A stretch of 64,000 bases of DNA, from assembly GCA_934401755.1 (NCBI GenBank), contig CAKRSU010000003.1:35988-99987 (forward strand), written 5' to 3'. The translations under genes were made by a program, and so were the position numbers. This document shows, piece after piece, positions 28,632 to 38,264 of this stretch. How positions within the stretch are numbered: the stretch's first letter is position 1; each line of letters opens with the position of its first letter. The notes under the pieces are model-generated. The model was given only the letters and a program-made list of their open reading frames with translations, was not told where the DNA came from and made no database searches. Origin of the DNA: an uncultured Oxalobacter sp. (GTDB taxonomy: Bacteria; Pseudomonadota; Gammaproteobacteria; Burkholderiales; Burkholderiaceae_D).

Positions 28632-30338
28632 TCAAAATGTTCTCATTGAATACTTGTCCTTAGGAATTGCAGCAAGCAATTCACGTGTATAAGGATGCGA
28701 TGGATTTTGATAAATCTCATCTGAATTTGCCATTTCTACGACTTCTCCGCCTTTCATCACCATGACTTGATCCGCCATATATTTCACAACGGACAAATCA
28801 TGAGAAATAAACAGATAAGACAAACCAAATTCATCTTGCAAATCCTGCAGTAAATTCAAAATTTGCGCTTGCACTGACACATCTAAAGCAGATACTGATT
28901 CATCACACAATATCACTTCAGGTTGCATGGTCAAACAACGTGCAATAGCAATACGTTGACGCTGTCCACCAGAAAATTCATGGGGATAACGCTTAAACGC
29001 CTCAGATGGTAATCCAACTCGTTTTAGCCACTCATAAGCTAAATCCCGTCGATCTGATAATCCATCACCAATACCATGCAACAACATTGGCTCCATAAGA
29101 ATCTGTCCTATCGTAAAACGTGGATTTAATGAAGCATATGGATTTTGGAAAATAACCTGAATCTTTCGCTTAAAGGGCAAAAATTCCGTTTCCGTCATAG
29201 CAAGAATATCATTGCCATCAAATATAACCTGACCAGAATTCGCTTGATGTAAGCGCATGACAGTTAAACCTAATGTTGTTTTACCCGACCCCGATTCACC
29301 AACGATACCTAATGTCTTTCGATAAGGCAATGTAAAAGAAACATCTTTAACTGCATGAAAAACCTTCTTTTGAAAAAAGCCTCTTCTTACTTCGAAAGTT
29401 TTAAAAAGATGCTTAGCCTCTAGAATAATTTTGTCATTTGCCCGATACCCTCGCACTCGCTCTCCCATTGCATTAGGGATTTTTCCACCCGCTGAGATCA
29501 CATCATTAATAACAGGTAAATGAGTAGGGCGAGTATTCATTGGCGGACGACATAGCATCAAAGCTCGTGTATATGGATCAGATGGATGCATAAATATCTG
29601 GTCAACCGGCGCTTGTTCTTTCACCTTTCCATACCGGATAACAACAACATCATCGGCTATTTCAGAAACTAACTGCAAATCATGTGTGATAAATAAAACT
29701 GACATCTTATGGCGATTTTGCAGTGTTTGAAGCAACGCCATAATTTGTCGCTGCACGGTTACATCTAATGCCGTCGTTGGCTCATCAGCAATAAGTAATT
29801 TCGGTTCACAAGCAATGGCCATTGCAATCATCACACGCTGTTGCTGCCCGCCTGAGAGCTGATGCGGATAACTATTAATACGGCTTTCTGGATCAGGAAT
29901 TCCTACTTCTGCTAGCAATTTTATCGTTTGAATTTTCGCTTGGGCTTTATCCATTTTCCGATGCAAACGTAATACTTCGCTAATTTGATACCCCACCGTA
30001 AAAACTGGATTTAGCGATGACATCGGATCTTGAAAAATCATTGATATGGCTGCACCACATAACTTTCGACGATCAGTCATCGGCATAGTCAATAATTCTT
30101 GCCCTTCAAAAACCACGGAAGATGTTGAACTAATTTGAGCAACATCAGGCGATAAAAGCCCCATAATGGCTAATGCAGTCACTGATTTACCGCTACCCGA
30201 TTCGCCGACCAAAGCAACTGTTCGGCTTTCTGGTATATCAAATGAAATCCCTTTTAATACTTCGGTCAATGAATCTTTCGCTATTTTAAATGAGACCCTT
30301 AAATGGCGGACCTTCAATAAAATATGATTGTCATTCAT
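28632..30338 (-). CDS. yejF: Peptide ABC transporter, fused double ATPase (YejF-like)
   Basis: Both ATPase subunits of a Dpp/Opp/Yej-type peptide importer in one 568-residue chain. The first ABC has [28 protein letters not shown] and [14 protein letters not shown]; the second has [27 protein letters not shown] and [14 protein letters not shown]. Each half ends in an oligopeptide-type C-terminal extension ([16 protein letters not shown]). Its ATG overlaps the permease stop as ATGA, with a G-rich Shine-Dalgarno inside that gene. This D-F fusion is characteristic of YejF. Confidence 0.93.
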   Translation of the reverse strand: MNDNHILLKVRHLRVSFKIAKDSLTEVLKGISFDIPESRTVALVGESGSGKSVTALAIMGLLSPDVAQISSTSSVVFEGQELLTMPMTDRRKLCGAAISMIFQDPMSSLNPVFTVGYQISEVLRLHRKMDKAQAKIQTIKLLAEVGIPDPESRINSYPHQLSGGQQQRVMIAMAIACEPKLLIADEPTTALDVTVQRQIMALLQTLQNRHKMSVLFITHDLQLVSEIADDVVVIRYGKVKEQAPVDQIFMHPSDPYTRALMLCRPPMNTRPTHLPVINDVISAGGKIPNAMGERVRGYRANDKIILEAKHLFKTFEVRRGFFQKKVFHAVKDVSFTLPYRKTLGIVGESGSGKTTLGLTVMRLHQANSGQVIFDGNDILAMTETEFLPFKRKIQVIFQNPYASLNPRFTIGQILMEPMLLHGIGDGLSDRRDLAYEWLKRVGLPSEAFKRYPHEFSGGQRQRIAIARCLTMQPEVILCDESVSALDVSVQAQILNLLQDLQDEFGLSYLFISHDLSVVKYMADQVMVMKGGEVVEMANSDEIYQNPSHPYTRELLAAIPKDKYSMRTF

Positions 30339-31468
30339 GAATCCCCCCGATTGATTTTAGGATCTAAGGCATCCCGCAATCCATCTGTAAACAAGGATAA
30401 TGCCGTAATCAATATCGCCATGACAATCGTGACAGCCACTAACTGCCACCATTTGCCGAGAATCAATTCATTTTGTGCTTCATTTAGTATGCTTCCCCAA
30501 GAAACAACACCCACTGGTACGCCAAATCCTAAAAAACTTAAAATAACTTCAGACTTGATAAACCCAACAGACATTAAAGAAAACTGCACCAAAGGAATGT
30601 GACTGATATTAGGAAAAATATGAATAAACATTCGACGCCAATGGGAAGCTCCAATTGCACCAGCTGCCATCACGTATTCTCGTTGTCGATGTTTGATATA
30701 CTCAGCTCGTACTAAACGAAAAACGCCTGTCCACCCCGTTAAACCCAAAATCAGAATAATTGTCATAATCCCTTTGCTTTGAAGTACAGCCGCCACGGCA
30801 AGAATCAGCAAAAGATAAGGAATTGATGTAAAAATACTGTAAAACCAATTCAAACAATCATCTAACCATCCGCCAAAATATCCTGATAATGCCCCTAAAA
30901 CGGTTCCTATCAATGTCGCAACGAATGCCGCTACGAGCCCCACAATAACCGATGTTTCCGATCCTTTAATCACTTTTTTAATCACATCATGACCCCATTT
31001 ATCGGCGCCAAATAGTAACGTTTCCTGACGAACATCTTCGTTAGCAATTGGTAAATGCTGACTCTTAATCGCATCCAAATCGGCTTGTAACGGATCTTTT
31101 ATGCCGTAATCTTGTACCGTTTTTCTTGATGAAATCCGGTGTTCACGGATATCTTGTTTCAATTGCCGAATCACATATCTCAGCGGATCCCGTGGATTTT
31201 CTGGAACATCATGAATATTTTGATGATTTATTGAACGGGAAACTATTCGTTCTGTTCCTAAAAAATGAGGAGGCGCATAATGGACACCAACCTCTTTATT
31301 CCAATCTGATGCAATGATTCCCAAAAAAGATAGAGCGAGTATCCCAATAAAAATACCAATAACAACTAGTGACACCATTGACACACGATCGGATTTCAAT
31401 CGCCTCCATGCCAAGCGCCATAGACTATCGGACAATATAGGTAATTGAGAATTATCCATTTTATTCAT
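30335..31468 (-). CDS. yejE: Peptide ABC transporter permease (YejE-like)
   Basis: Inner-membrane permease of the DppC/OppC/YejE group, 377 residues with about six transmembrane segments and a long periplasmic insert between the first (VVIGIFIGILALSFLGII) and second. The EAA loop is near AAGAIGASHWRRMFIHIFPN. The long insert containing HFLGTERI and FGADKWGHDVIKK is typical of YejE-type rather than DppC-type permeases. The start overlaps the upstream permease stop (ATGA) and the end overlaps yejF (ATGA), giving a coupled B-E-F block. Confidence 0.92.
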   Translation of the reverse strand: MNKMDNSQLPILSDSLWRLAWRRLKSDRVSMVSLVVIGIFIGILALSFLGIIASDWNKEVGVHYAPPHFLGTERIVSRSINHQNIHDVPENPRDPLRYVIRQLKQDIREHRISSRKTVQDYGIKDPLQADLDAIKSQHLPIANEDVRQETLLFGADKWGHDVIKKVIKGSETSVIVGLVAAFVATLIGTVLGALSGYFGGWLDDCLNWFYSIFTSIPYLLLILAVAAVLQSKGIMTIILILGLTGWTGVFRLVRAEYIKHRQREYVMAAGAIGASHWRRMFIHIFPNISHIPLVQFSLMSVGFIKSEVILSFLGFGVPVGVVSWGSILNEAQNELILGKWWQLVAVTIVMAILITALSLFTDGLRDALDPKINRGDS

Positions 31469-32400
31469 TGTAAATGAACCCGTGGATCAATCTTTTGGTA
31501 AAGCAAATCGGCGAGCAGATTAAAGACCATGGTCGCAATTGCAACATAAATAGTAATGGCTTTTACGACAGGAAAATCACTTCGCTCCACGGCAAGAATA
31601 ATTTCCCGACCAATACCAGGAATCGAAAAAAAACGTTCTACCAAAAAAGCGCCCACTAACAAAGAGGGTAAATTCGACATCACGTATGTCACAATTGGAA
31701 TGGCAGCATTACGCAATACATGGATCCAAAGAATCCGTTTTTCAGATAATCCTTTTGCACGAGCTGTCCGAACATAATCTTGTCCAAACTCATCAAGCAT
31801 AAAGGTTCGATAAAGTCGCAAATTGGGTGCAATACTAACCATCAGCAAAATCAATATGGGCAATAAGGCATAACGTAATGAATATAGCCATGATTCCCCC
31901 CATCCTTGCACGGGGAACCATCCTAACTTATAGGCTAACCAATATTGAAAAACAATAATATAAACGAGAATACTAATGGCCATACCGATCGTACAAATGA
32001 TCATAATCATCTTATCGGTCAAAGATCCCCGAACATAAGCAACAGCAAGTCCTAGCGCAATAGCCACCAATGTTTCAAGAATGGTTAATGGAATCAGTAA
32101 CATCAGCGAAGGTCCCAAACGAGACAAAATAATGTCAGACACCAATTCCCCCGTACTCCAACTACTCCCAAAATCAAAGCAGATAATCTGCTTGATAAAA
32201 ATCCACAACTGGATATAAATAGGTTCATCTAATCCAAGTTGATGACGAATATTCGCAATTTGATTAGGGTTTGAAATTTTTCCAGCTAACACATAAGCAG
32301 GATCTCCTCCAACCCAATTAAATAGAAAAAAGACGAGCAACAATACCCCTAACAATGTAGGAATCATTTGCCATAAACGTCTAATACAATAAATCATCAT
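31465..32400 (-). CDS. yejB: Peptide ABC transporter permease (YejB/DppB-like)
   Basis: Inner-membrane permease of about 311 residues with six hydrophobic segments, opening IRRLWQMIPTLLGVLLLVFF, a DppB/YejB-type N terminus. The EAA motif is present as VRTARAKGLSEKRILWIHVLRNA. The frame can be read from a TTG at 32412, but that lies in the T-run of the terminator after the peptidase gene. The ATG pair at 32397-32400 fits family alignments, though no strong ribosome-binding site precedes it. Confidence 0.91.
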   Translation of the reverse strand: MMIYCIRRLWQMIPTLLGVLLLVFFLFNWVGGDPAYVLAGKISNPNQIANIRHQLGLDEPIYIQLWIFIKQIICFDFGSSWSTGELVSDIILSRLGPSLMLLIPLTILETLVAIALGLAVAYVRGSLTDKMIMIICTIGMAISILVYIIVFQYWLAYKLGWFPVQGWGESWLYSLRYALLPILILLMVSIAPNLRLYRTFMLDEFGQDYVRTARAKGLSEKRILWIHVLRNAAIPIVTYVMSNLPSLLVGAFLVERFFSIPGIGREIILAVERSDFPVVKAITIYVAIATMVFNLLADLLYQKIDPRVHLQ

Positions 32401-32404
32401 CTTA

Positions 32405-32437
32405 CAAAACAATCGCCTTGCAAATCATGCAAGGCGA
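32405..32437 (-). terminator. Hairpin terminator between peptidase and permease genes
   Basis: On the minus strand TCGCCTTGCA (32437-32428), loop TGATT, TGCAAGGCGA (32422-32413), then TTGTTTTG: a perfect 10-bp stem inside the operon, 11 bp after the peptidase stop and 13 bp before the permease ATG. The T-run is interrupted by a G, so partial readthrough is plausible. Confidence 0.75.
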
Positions 32438-32448
32438 CTTTATTTCGA

Positions 32449-34470
32449 TTACTTTTTAAGTTCCAGTCCGCTTAAGTCCTCATAAAACGCCGCACTATCA
32501 GGCGAACGTCCTAAGAAATAACGAACCATACGATCTGCGGGTAATTCACTCCCTCGTTCTAGGATGGTCTTACGATAAAACTGTCCAACCATCGGATTCA
32601 TTAACTGACCATTAAAACGTGACAACATATCTAATGCCAACACTTTAGACCACATATAACCATAATAACCCGCAGCATAGCCACTTATAATATGACCGAA
32701 TTGCCCAGGAAATTGAGTGCCGGGATCATAGCCCATCGGTGTTTCACTTTCGAGCTTTTCCCATACTGCCATGACATCCCGTTTTTCCCCACTATAAAGC
32801 GCCATATCATATTTTGCATACAATGTTTGGCGAGAATAGAAAATACCTCGACCAAACTTGCGAGCATCATTAATCTGCTTGAGCATTGGCTTTGTAATTT
32901 GAGGACAATTTCCAGAGGCATATTGAGGTAACAATGACAATGCATGATAATCATAGGCCCACTCTTCAAACATTTGCGAAGGCGCTTCTACAAAATCACG
33001 TTCAACACTTGTCCCCGATTGCTCAACAAATCGTGTTTTTGACATCACGCCATGCAAAACATGACCAAATTCATGGAGCAGCGTTTCTAATTCACTGATA
33101 TCTAAACCATCACGATTAAAATTAGCAACTAACACTGAAATTGGTAATCGATTCTCCAGTGTACTAGCGCCTTGAACAGGGAACGAAGCCGCATGACCAT
33201 ACTTATCCTGACGAGGAAATAGATCTAAATAAATACCACCAATGATCTTATTTTCCTTTTTATCCAACACTTCATAATATTGGACATCATCATGCCATGT
33301 CTGCACATTCGCTTTCCTAAATTCTAATCCATACAAAGTACTGGCTAATCCCATTGCCCAATTTACAGAGGCTTGTGTTGGAAAATAGTGACGTAAATTA
33401 TTTTGATTAATTCCAAAATGCTGTTCTTTATAGCGAGTTAACCAATAATTAACATCCCAATGATGGATATTTGCAGATGCAAGAGGAATCCCCCTTACCT
33501 GTGCTTTAAACGCCTTTAAATCATTTAACTCAACTTTTTCTGTTTGTAAAACAATTTTTTGGACATCATCTAAAAAGATATCCACCGCAGCTGGTTTCTT
33601 CGCCATACGACGTCGCAAAGCAAAATCAGCAAAACTACGATAACCTTCCAAAACCGCTAATTCATGACGTAATTGAACCGCTTCTTGCAATAAATCCAAA
33701 TTCGCTTTTGTCCCACGATTAATAAAAGCAAAACGATATTTCTCCCGCGCTTTATCATTGTTGGCATATTGCATAAATGGCAAATATTCCGGATAAGAGA
33801 ATCCTAATGAATATTCTCCCGTTTTGGGATCTTTTTGTAAGCGGTCTAAATATTCCTTCGGCATGCCCTCTAATTCTGCCGCACTTAACAGCACCCGATT
33901 AGGATTTTCACGTAAATTTTTACTAAAAAGCTGATCAATTTCAGCTAAACGCTCAACAATTTTTGCAACACGGTTGCGCTTTGCCGGTGGCAATGAAATG
34001 CCAGCATCCTCATAAGCACTCACAACATCTTGACGTAATTTGCGTTCTTCATCGTCATTAATACGAACTACCCGCATGTTGCTATAGAGTTTGTCATTTT
34101 GATAAACATCTGTAATGAACTTTTGGACTTTAATGGAACAAGCATCCGCCTGTTTTCTCACTTCCGCATCCGGAGAGACTCGCCCCAATAAAGTCATAGG
34201 ACCATCAAGATCTTCAATACCAATTTGCAAACGATTCCATCCCCGCAAAAATGCATCGGCCCCTTCAAGAGTTTCAACGGGTAAAGCACTTAAATCATCA
34301 ACACCTTTTTTCAAAGTCTCTAACTGCATTGTACACTGAGACTCAATACTAGCAGCGTCAAATACTGAAATTACGGGACGATCGGCCATTACTGGCATCG
34401 CCACAAATACGCTCAATGCGATTAACAGGGGCTTTAACAAAAAGCGCATAATAGGAATACGTTTTTTCAT
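32449..34470 (-). CDS. Secreted M3-family zinc metallopeptidase (oligopeptidase)
   Basis: Thimet-oligopeptidase-family peptidase. Zinc motif HEFGHVLHG is near residues 466-474; the family pattern continues with ERDFVEAPSQMFEEWAYD, supplying the third ligand Glu. From the ATG at 34470 the protein has 673 residues and begins with a signal peptide: MKKRIPIMRFLLK, then a hydrophobic run ending AMPVMA. The frame extends to a GTG at 34530 overlapping the upstream stop, but that would bury the signal. A periplasmic location, between a solute-binding protein and permease genes, suggests it trims peptides before import. The exact start (34470 or 34449) is uncertain, as neither has a clear Shine-Dalgarno. 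Confidence 0.9.
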   Translation of the reverse strand: MKKRIPIMRFLLKPLLIALSVFVAMPVMADRPVISVFDAASIESQCTMQLETLKKGVDDLSALPVETLEGADAFLRGWNRLQIGIEDLDGPMTLLGRVSPDAEVRKQADACSIKVQKFITDVYQNDKLYSNMRVVRINDDEERKLRQDVVSAYEDAGISLPPAKRNRVAKIVERLAEIDQLFSKNLRENPNRVLLSAAELEGMPKEYLDRLQKDPKTGEYSLGFSYPEYLPFMQYANNDKAREKYRFAFINRGTKANLDLLQEAVQLRHELAVLEGYRSFADFALRRRMAKKPAAVDIFLDDVQKIVLQTEKVELNDLKAFKAQVRGIPLASANIHHWDVNYWLTRYKEQHFGINQNNLRHYFPTQASVNWAMGLASTLYGLEFRKANVQTWHDDVQYYEVLDKKENKIIGGIYLDLFPRQDKYGHAASFPVQGASTLENRLPISVLVANFNRDGLDISELETLLHEFGHVLHGVMSKTRFVEQSGTSVERDFVEAPSQMFEEWAYDYHALSLLPQYASGNCPQITKPMLKQINDARKFGRGIFYSRQTLYAKYDMALYSGEKRDVMAVWEKLESETPMGYDPGTQFPGQFGHIISGYAAGYYGYMWSKVLALDMLSRFNGQLMNPMVGQFYRKTILERGSELPADRMVRYFLGRSPDSAAFYEDLSGLELKK

Positions 34471-34526
34471 CTTTTTAAAATCAATGATTGAAAAAAATGG
34501 AATAATAGCCTGATACTGAACAGAGA

Positions 34527-36323
34527 TCACTGATTATTTTGACTCAGATCAATATCGCTATAAACCCACTCATTATGCATCACAGGATGCTTTTTGTATC
34601 CAATAACATAGGGTTGAGATAGCATATTTCGATAGCGAGCATACCCTATACCAGTCGGAGTATAAACTTCTAATAGTCTTGCCATCTTATGGTACAACAA
34701 ATCTCGTTTCTCTCCATCAGGTAATCTTGCAGCTGCCTCATAAAAAGCATCAAATTCTGGTATGCTCATACAACCATGATTACTTTGACCAATATGCGGT
34801 CCATAGAATAATTGCATAAAATTATTCCCATCAGGATAATCGGCAATCCAAACCATTTCTCGCATCATCAATTGACACTGTTTTTCTGCTTTAATTAAAT
34901 CAGGGAAAGGCCTTCGATCATCTTTCATCTGGATCGATAATCGATCAAAAGTTTTCTTCCATGACTCTAATTGCTGCTGTCCCGTTGAATCTGAACGCGC
35001 AGAAAAAACAATAACTAGTGGCGAACCATCTGGCATTCGCCGCCAGCCATCGCTCCCTTTTGTATATCCATAACGATCAAGCAACGCATTCGCAATATCC
35101 GGTTCAAAATCAATAATCCCTGAGTAAGTATCATCATATCCAGCTACTCCAGGCGGAATAGGAAAATTAAGCTTTACAGCTTGCCCATTCCAAACAATAT
35201 CAATTTCTTCTTGTACATTATGCGCCATAATAATGGCACGACGTAACGCAATCTTTTCTTTTGAAAGTCCCCCTACTATGGGATTGCGCATATTAAAATA
35301 AAATTGTGCTAATTCAGGTTCTACATATCGTGATAATCTAATTCCCATTTCGGCCAATTCCGGCATCAATTCTCCGCCTGTTAATGCTTGAAATGCTAAT
35401 GGTCCTTCTAAGCTCAATAAATCAATTTCACGATTTTGAAAAGCGAGCCAACGAGATTGCTCTTCTGGAATAACATCAATTACAACTCGTCCAATTTGTG
35501 GCATCATTTTACCTTTCATGACATCAACAAGTTGTTGATCATTTATATCATTTGCCTCAAACTGCCAACTAAACCCTCTATAAATCGGATTAGCGGTTAA
35601 TACAATACGAGAGCCCCTTTGCCAATTTTCTAAACGATAGGGCCCTGTACCAACGGGGTTGGCCATAATTTGTCCATTTTGATCACGATAATGCACAGCG
35701 ACTTCCTGTGCGACAGCAGCTGTTGGATAATGTGCGAGAATATGTAATAAATTTGGCTCAGGATGCACTAGACGAATCTGAAAGGTATAACGATTGATTA
35801 ACTTCAACCCCGATATCTTGGCATGATAATCAAATTGTCCTGTTTTTTCTGCTTGAGCCGCTAATGCATCCAATCCTATAATTTTTCCTTGTATCAGCCA
35901 TCCCCACGAAGACCTAATCATTGGATCCATTAAACGCTTTAATGAATAAATATAATCTGCAGCAACTAATTCACGCGGCTTTCCTTTAAATACTGGATCA
36001 TCCGCAAAATAAATTCCTTTTTTAATCGTAATGGTATAAGTTTTACCATCTGCAGACACTTTAGGCATTGAAGCGGCCGTTCCAGGAATTAACTTCACGG
36101 GACGTGCCAAATAATCATAAGTTAATAATGTTTCGTAAATTGAACGAATAACTTGTGATGAATACAAGTCACTTGCTACAGCAGGATCAAAACCTGTCTC
36201 TGGCGCAGAAAAAGATAGATGCAAAACCTTATTTGGATCTGCGGGATTAAGTGCTCGTGCTTTTTGCATAACCCCACATATTATGCATACTATGACGATA
36301 AAAACACGGATACCAATATTCAT
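34527..36323 (-). CDS. Peptide ABC transporter substrate-binding protein
   Basis: Periplasmic SBP_bac_5 (DppA/OppA/YejA-like) protein of 598 residues with a signal peptide (FIVIVCIICGVM, cleavage near ARALN). The N-terminal signature HLSFSAPETGFDPAVASD followed by IRSIYETLLTYDYL and NPVGTGPYRLENWQRG is characteristic. It is longer than DppA (about 535), closer to YejA-size proteins. It is the first gene of the SBP-peptidase-permease-permease-ATPase operon. The cysteine in the signal is not in a convincing lipobox, so a soluble protein is favoured. Confidence 0.93.
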   Translation of the reverse strand: MNIGIRVFIVIVCIICGVMQKARALNPADPNKVLHLSFSAPETGFDPAVASDLYSSQVIRSIYETLLTYDYLARPVKLIPGTAASMPKVSADGKTYTITIKKGIYFADDPVFKGKPRELVAADYIYSLKRLMDPMIRSSWGWLIQGKIIGLDALAAQAEKTGQFDYHAKISGLKLINRYTFQIRLVHPEPNLLHILAHYPTAAVAQEVAVHYRDQNGQIMANPVGTGPYRLENWQRGSRIVLTANPIYRGFSWQFEANDINDQQLVDVMKGKMMPQIGRVVIDVIPEEQSRWLAFQNREIDLLSLEGPLAFQALTGGELMPELAEMGIRLSRYVEPELAQFYFNMRNPIVGGLSKEKIALRRAIIMAHNVQEEIDIVWNGQAVKLNFPIPPGVAGYDDTYSGIIDFEPDIANALLDRYGYTKGSDGWRRMPDGSPLVIVFSARSDSTGQQQLESWKKTFDRLSIQMKDDRRPFPDLIKAEKQCQLMMREMVWIADYPDGNNFMQLFYGPHIGQSNHGCMSIPEFDAFYEAAARLPDGEKRDLLYHKMARLLEVYTPTGIGYARYRNMLSQPYVIGYKKHPVMHNEWVYSDIDLSQNNQ

Positions 36324-36460
36324 AAAACTCCTATTTATTGCTGCCTATTTGATTTTATCAAGAACTTTATGGTCCTCTTATTAAGGTGATGATCATTCAT
36401 CCACTCAAAATGGACGAAATAATGAAAAAATTTGAAACAACCTAAAACATTCGATCAATT

Positions 36461-36474
36461 TCATTGTATAGTCA
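36461..36474 (+). promoter_or_regulatory. Conserved leader/promoter box, copy 1
   Basis: TCATTGTATAGTCA lies 30 bp before the first parvulin ATG and is repeated exactly 28 bp before the second. It contains TATAGT, a -10-like word. Its duplication together with the gene suggests a promoter element retained by both copies. Confidence 0.5.
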
Positions 36475-36503
36475 GCATTTCTTTTAACTAAAAATTTAAT
36501 CCT

Positions 36504-37265
36504 ATGAAAAAATCTTTTGTCCTCGGAACGCTTGCACTTGCGATGATGTCTGCCACTGTCTTTGCAAAAGATATTGCAACAGTTAATGGCAAAGGTATTC
36601 CATCTGAACGATCTGATGCAATTATTAAAAGTTATGTTGCGCAAGGCGCAAAAGAATCCGATGATATGCGCAAAGGCGTTAGAGAAGATCTCATCATGGA
36701 CGAAGTTCTAGTTCAAGAAGCAGAAAAACAAGGACTTGCTAATGCAAATGACTTTAAAGAACAACTGGAAATTGGGCGTCGTACCTTACTTAAGCAATCC
36801 TTGATTAAAGAATACTTTAAGAAAAATCCCGTTGAAGATAAGGAAGTCAAAGCTCAGTATGACCAAATCATGGCCGCCCGAAAAGGAAAGGAATATCATG
36901 TTAAGCAAATCGTTGTTAAAAAAGACACCGAAGCAAAAGACATCATTTCCCAACTTAATAAAGGTGGCAACTTTGAGAAACTAGCCACCTCTAAATCCAT
37001 TGATAAAACCAGCGGCGCTAATGGAGGAGATATTGGTTGGGTTCCTGAAAAAACAGGCCTTGGTGGAATCGTCTCTAAATTGAAAAAAGGAGAAACAACT
37101 CAAGTTCCAGTCAATGGTGCTGTTGTGATTCTCAAAATGGTTGATTCCCGCAATTTCGTTCCGCCCAAATATGAACAAATTAAACCGTCTTTAAAACACG
37201 AAATTGAACAAGCTAAATTTGCCCAATATGCTAGAAGCTTGCGTGAAAAAGCTAAAGTTGAATAA
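36504..37265 (+). CDS. Secreted parvulin-like protein, catalytic residues not conserved (copy 1)
   Basis: Periplasmic SurA/PpiC-like protein of 253 residues with a signal peptide ending VFAKD. Residues ~22-125 form a helical chaperone-like region (VREDLIMDEVLVQEAEKQGL) and ~130-222 a parvulin domain (NFEKLATSKS, NGGDIGWVPE). Compared with the neighbouring paralogue, the histidine of the HAKHILV strand is Gln (HVKQIVV) and the FGYHIIK motif is NGAVVILK. Both usual active-site histidines are therefore absent, and a chaperone or holdase role without isomerase activity is inferred. It ends at its own terminator. Confidence 0.88.
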   Translation: MKKSFVLGTLALAMMSATVFAKDIATVNGKGIPSERSDAIIKSYVAQGAKESDDMRKGVREDLIMDEVLVQEAEKQGLANANDFKEQLEIGRRTLLKQSLIKEYFKKNPVEDKEVKAQYDQIMAARKGKEYHVKQIVVKKDTEAKDIISQLNKGGNFEKLATSKSIDKTSGANGGDIGWVPEKTGLGGIVSKLKKGETTQVPVNGAVVILKMVDSRNFVPPKYEQIKPSLKHEIEQAKFAQYARSLREKAKVE

Positions 37266-37284
37266 GTTTTCTTACTGTTGAATT

Positions 37285-37323
37285 AAAAATCCCTAGAAAG
37301 AGAATTCTTTCTAGGGATTTTTT
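37285..37323 (+). terminator. Intrinsic terminator between the two parvulin genes
   Basis: AAAAATCCCTAGAAAG (37285-37300) pairs with CTTTCTAGGGATTTTT (37308-37323), closing a small loop around AGAATT, with a T-run on the 3' side. It starts 20 bp after the first parvulin stop and isolates the two copies transcriptionally. Confidence 0.9.
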
Positions 37324-37403
37324 AAACAATCAATATTCGCTGACTCAAAAACACTCCACGCTTTTTGCATCATTCAAAGAAATGCTTTCGCATCTAATCA
37401 AAA

Positions 37404-37417
37404 TCATTGTATAGTCA
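37404..37417 (+). promoter_or_regulatory. Conserved leader/promoter box, copy 2
   Basis: Exact second copy of TCATTGTATAGTCA, 28 bp before the second parvulin ATG and downstream of the intervening terminator. This supports separate promoters for the two paralogues. Confidence 0.5.
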
Positions 37418-37444
37418 ATATTATTGCAACTGAAAGGTATTCCC

Positions 37445-38209
37445 ATGAAAAAGTTATTCACTTCTAGCATCCTAGCACTTGCAATCACCTCTTTTGCTTT
37501 TGCAAAAGACATTGCAACAGTTAATGGCAAAAGCATTCCTATGGAAAAATCCGATATTCTTGTCAAAAACTATATCGCTCGAGGAAATCAAGATACGCCT
37601 GAACTACGTAAAGCTATTCGTGAAGAACTGATCATTGATGAAGTTATGGTTCAAGAAGCAGAAAAACAAGGGCTTGCCAATGACTCAACATTTAAGCAAC
37701 AAATGGATATGGCACGCCGAGAAATGCTTAAAGAGGCTTTAATAAGAAACTACCTTAAAAATAACCCTATTTCAGATAAAGAAGTTAAAGCCCGTTATGA
37801 TGAATGGTTTTCTTTAAATCAAGGAAAACAATATCATGCCAAACATATCCTGGTAAAAACAGAATCAGAAGCAAAAGCGATTATCTCTCAACTTAATAAA
37901 GGCGCTAACTTTGAAAAACTCGCTTCTTCTAAATCTCTTGATGGTTCTAAGGTAAATGGAGGAGACCTGGGTTGGACACCCGCAACTAGCTATGTTAAAC
38001 CTTTTGCTGAAGCGATGATGGCTCTTAATAAAGGCAAAATAACCTCATCTCCTATTGCCTCTCCATTTGGTTATCATATTATTAAGCTCATTGATTCAAA
38101 ATCACTTCCAACCTATGATCAAATGAAAGCACGTGTTAGAAATGATATTGAGAAAGTCAAATGCGAACAATATATCAATAGCCTACGTGAAAAATCTAAA
38201 ATTGAATAA
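37445..38209 (+). CDS. Secreted peptidyl-prolyl isomerase, parvulin type (copy 2)
   Basis: Periplasmic PpiC/SurA-like foldase of 254 residues. The signal peptide (SSILALAITSFAFA) is followed by KDIATVNGK, identical in copy 1. The parvulin domain is intact: YHAKHILVKT, NFEKLASSKS, GGDLGWTP and SPFGYHIIKL carry both conserved histidines. The ATG at 37445 has AAGG 7-8 bp upstream; the frame opens earlier at 37424 without support. High similarity to copy 1 throughout shows a tandem duplication. It probably assists outer-membrane or secreted protein folding. Confidence 0.93.
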   Translation: MKKLFTSSILALAITSFAFAKDIATVNGKSIPMEKSDILVKNYIARGNQDTPELRKAIREELIIDEVMVQEAEKQGLANDSTFKQQMDMARREMLKEALIRNYLKNNPISDKEVKARYDEWFSLNQGKQYHAKHILVKTESEAKAIISQLNKGANFEKLASSKSLDGSKVNGGDLGWTPATSYVKPFAEAMMALNKGKITSSPIASPFGYHIIKLIDSKSLPTYDQMKARVRNDIEKVKCEQYINSLREKSKIE

Positions 38210-38238
38210 TTAAAAAATCATTTTTGACTCGTCTGAAT

Positions 38239-38258
38239 CCCTCGCCATCTAGCGAGGG
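38239..38258. other. Hairpin between convergent genes
   Basis: CCCTCGC-CATCTA-GCGAGGG is a perfect 7-bp GC-rich stem lying between the second parvulin stop and the zinc-ribbon gene stop. Neither side has a T-run directly after it, so intrinsic termination is unproven. Confidence 0.4.
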
Positions 38259-38264
38259 AAAATA

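Noticed and set aside
38239-38258. GC-rich hairpin as an intrinsic terminator
   Set aside because: Neither strand has a T-run immediately after the stem; kept only as a hairpin of unknown role.
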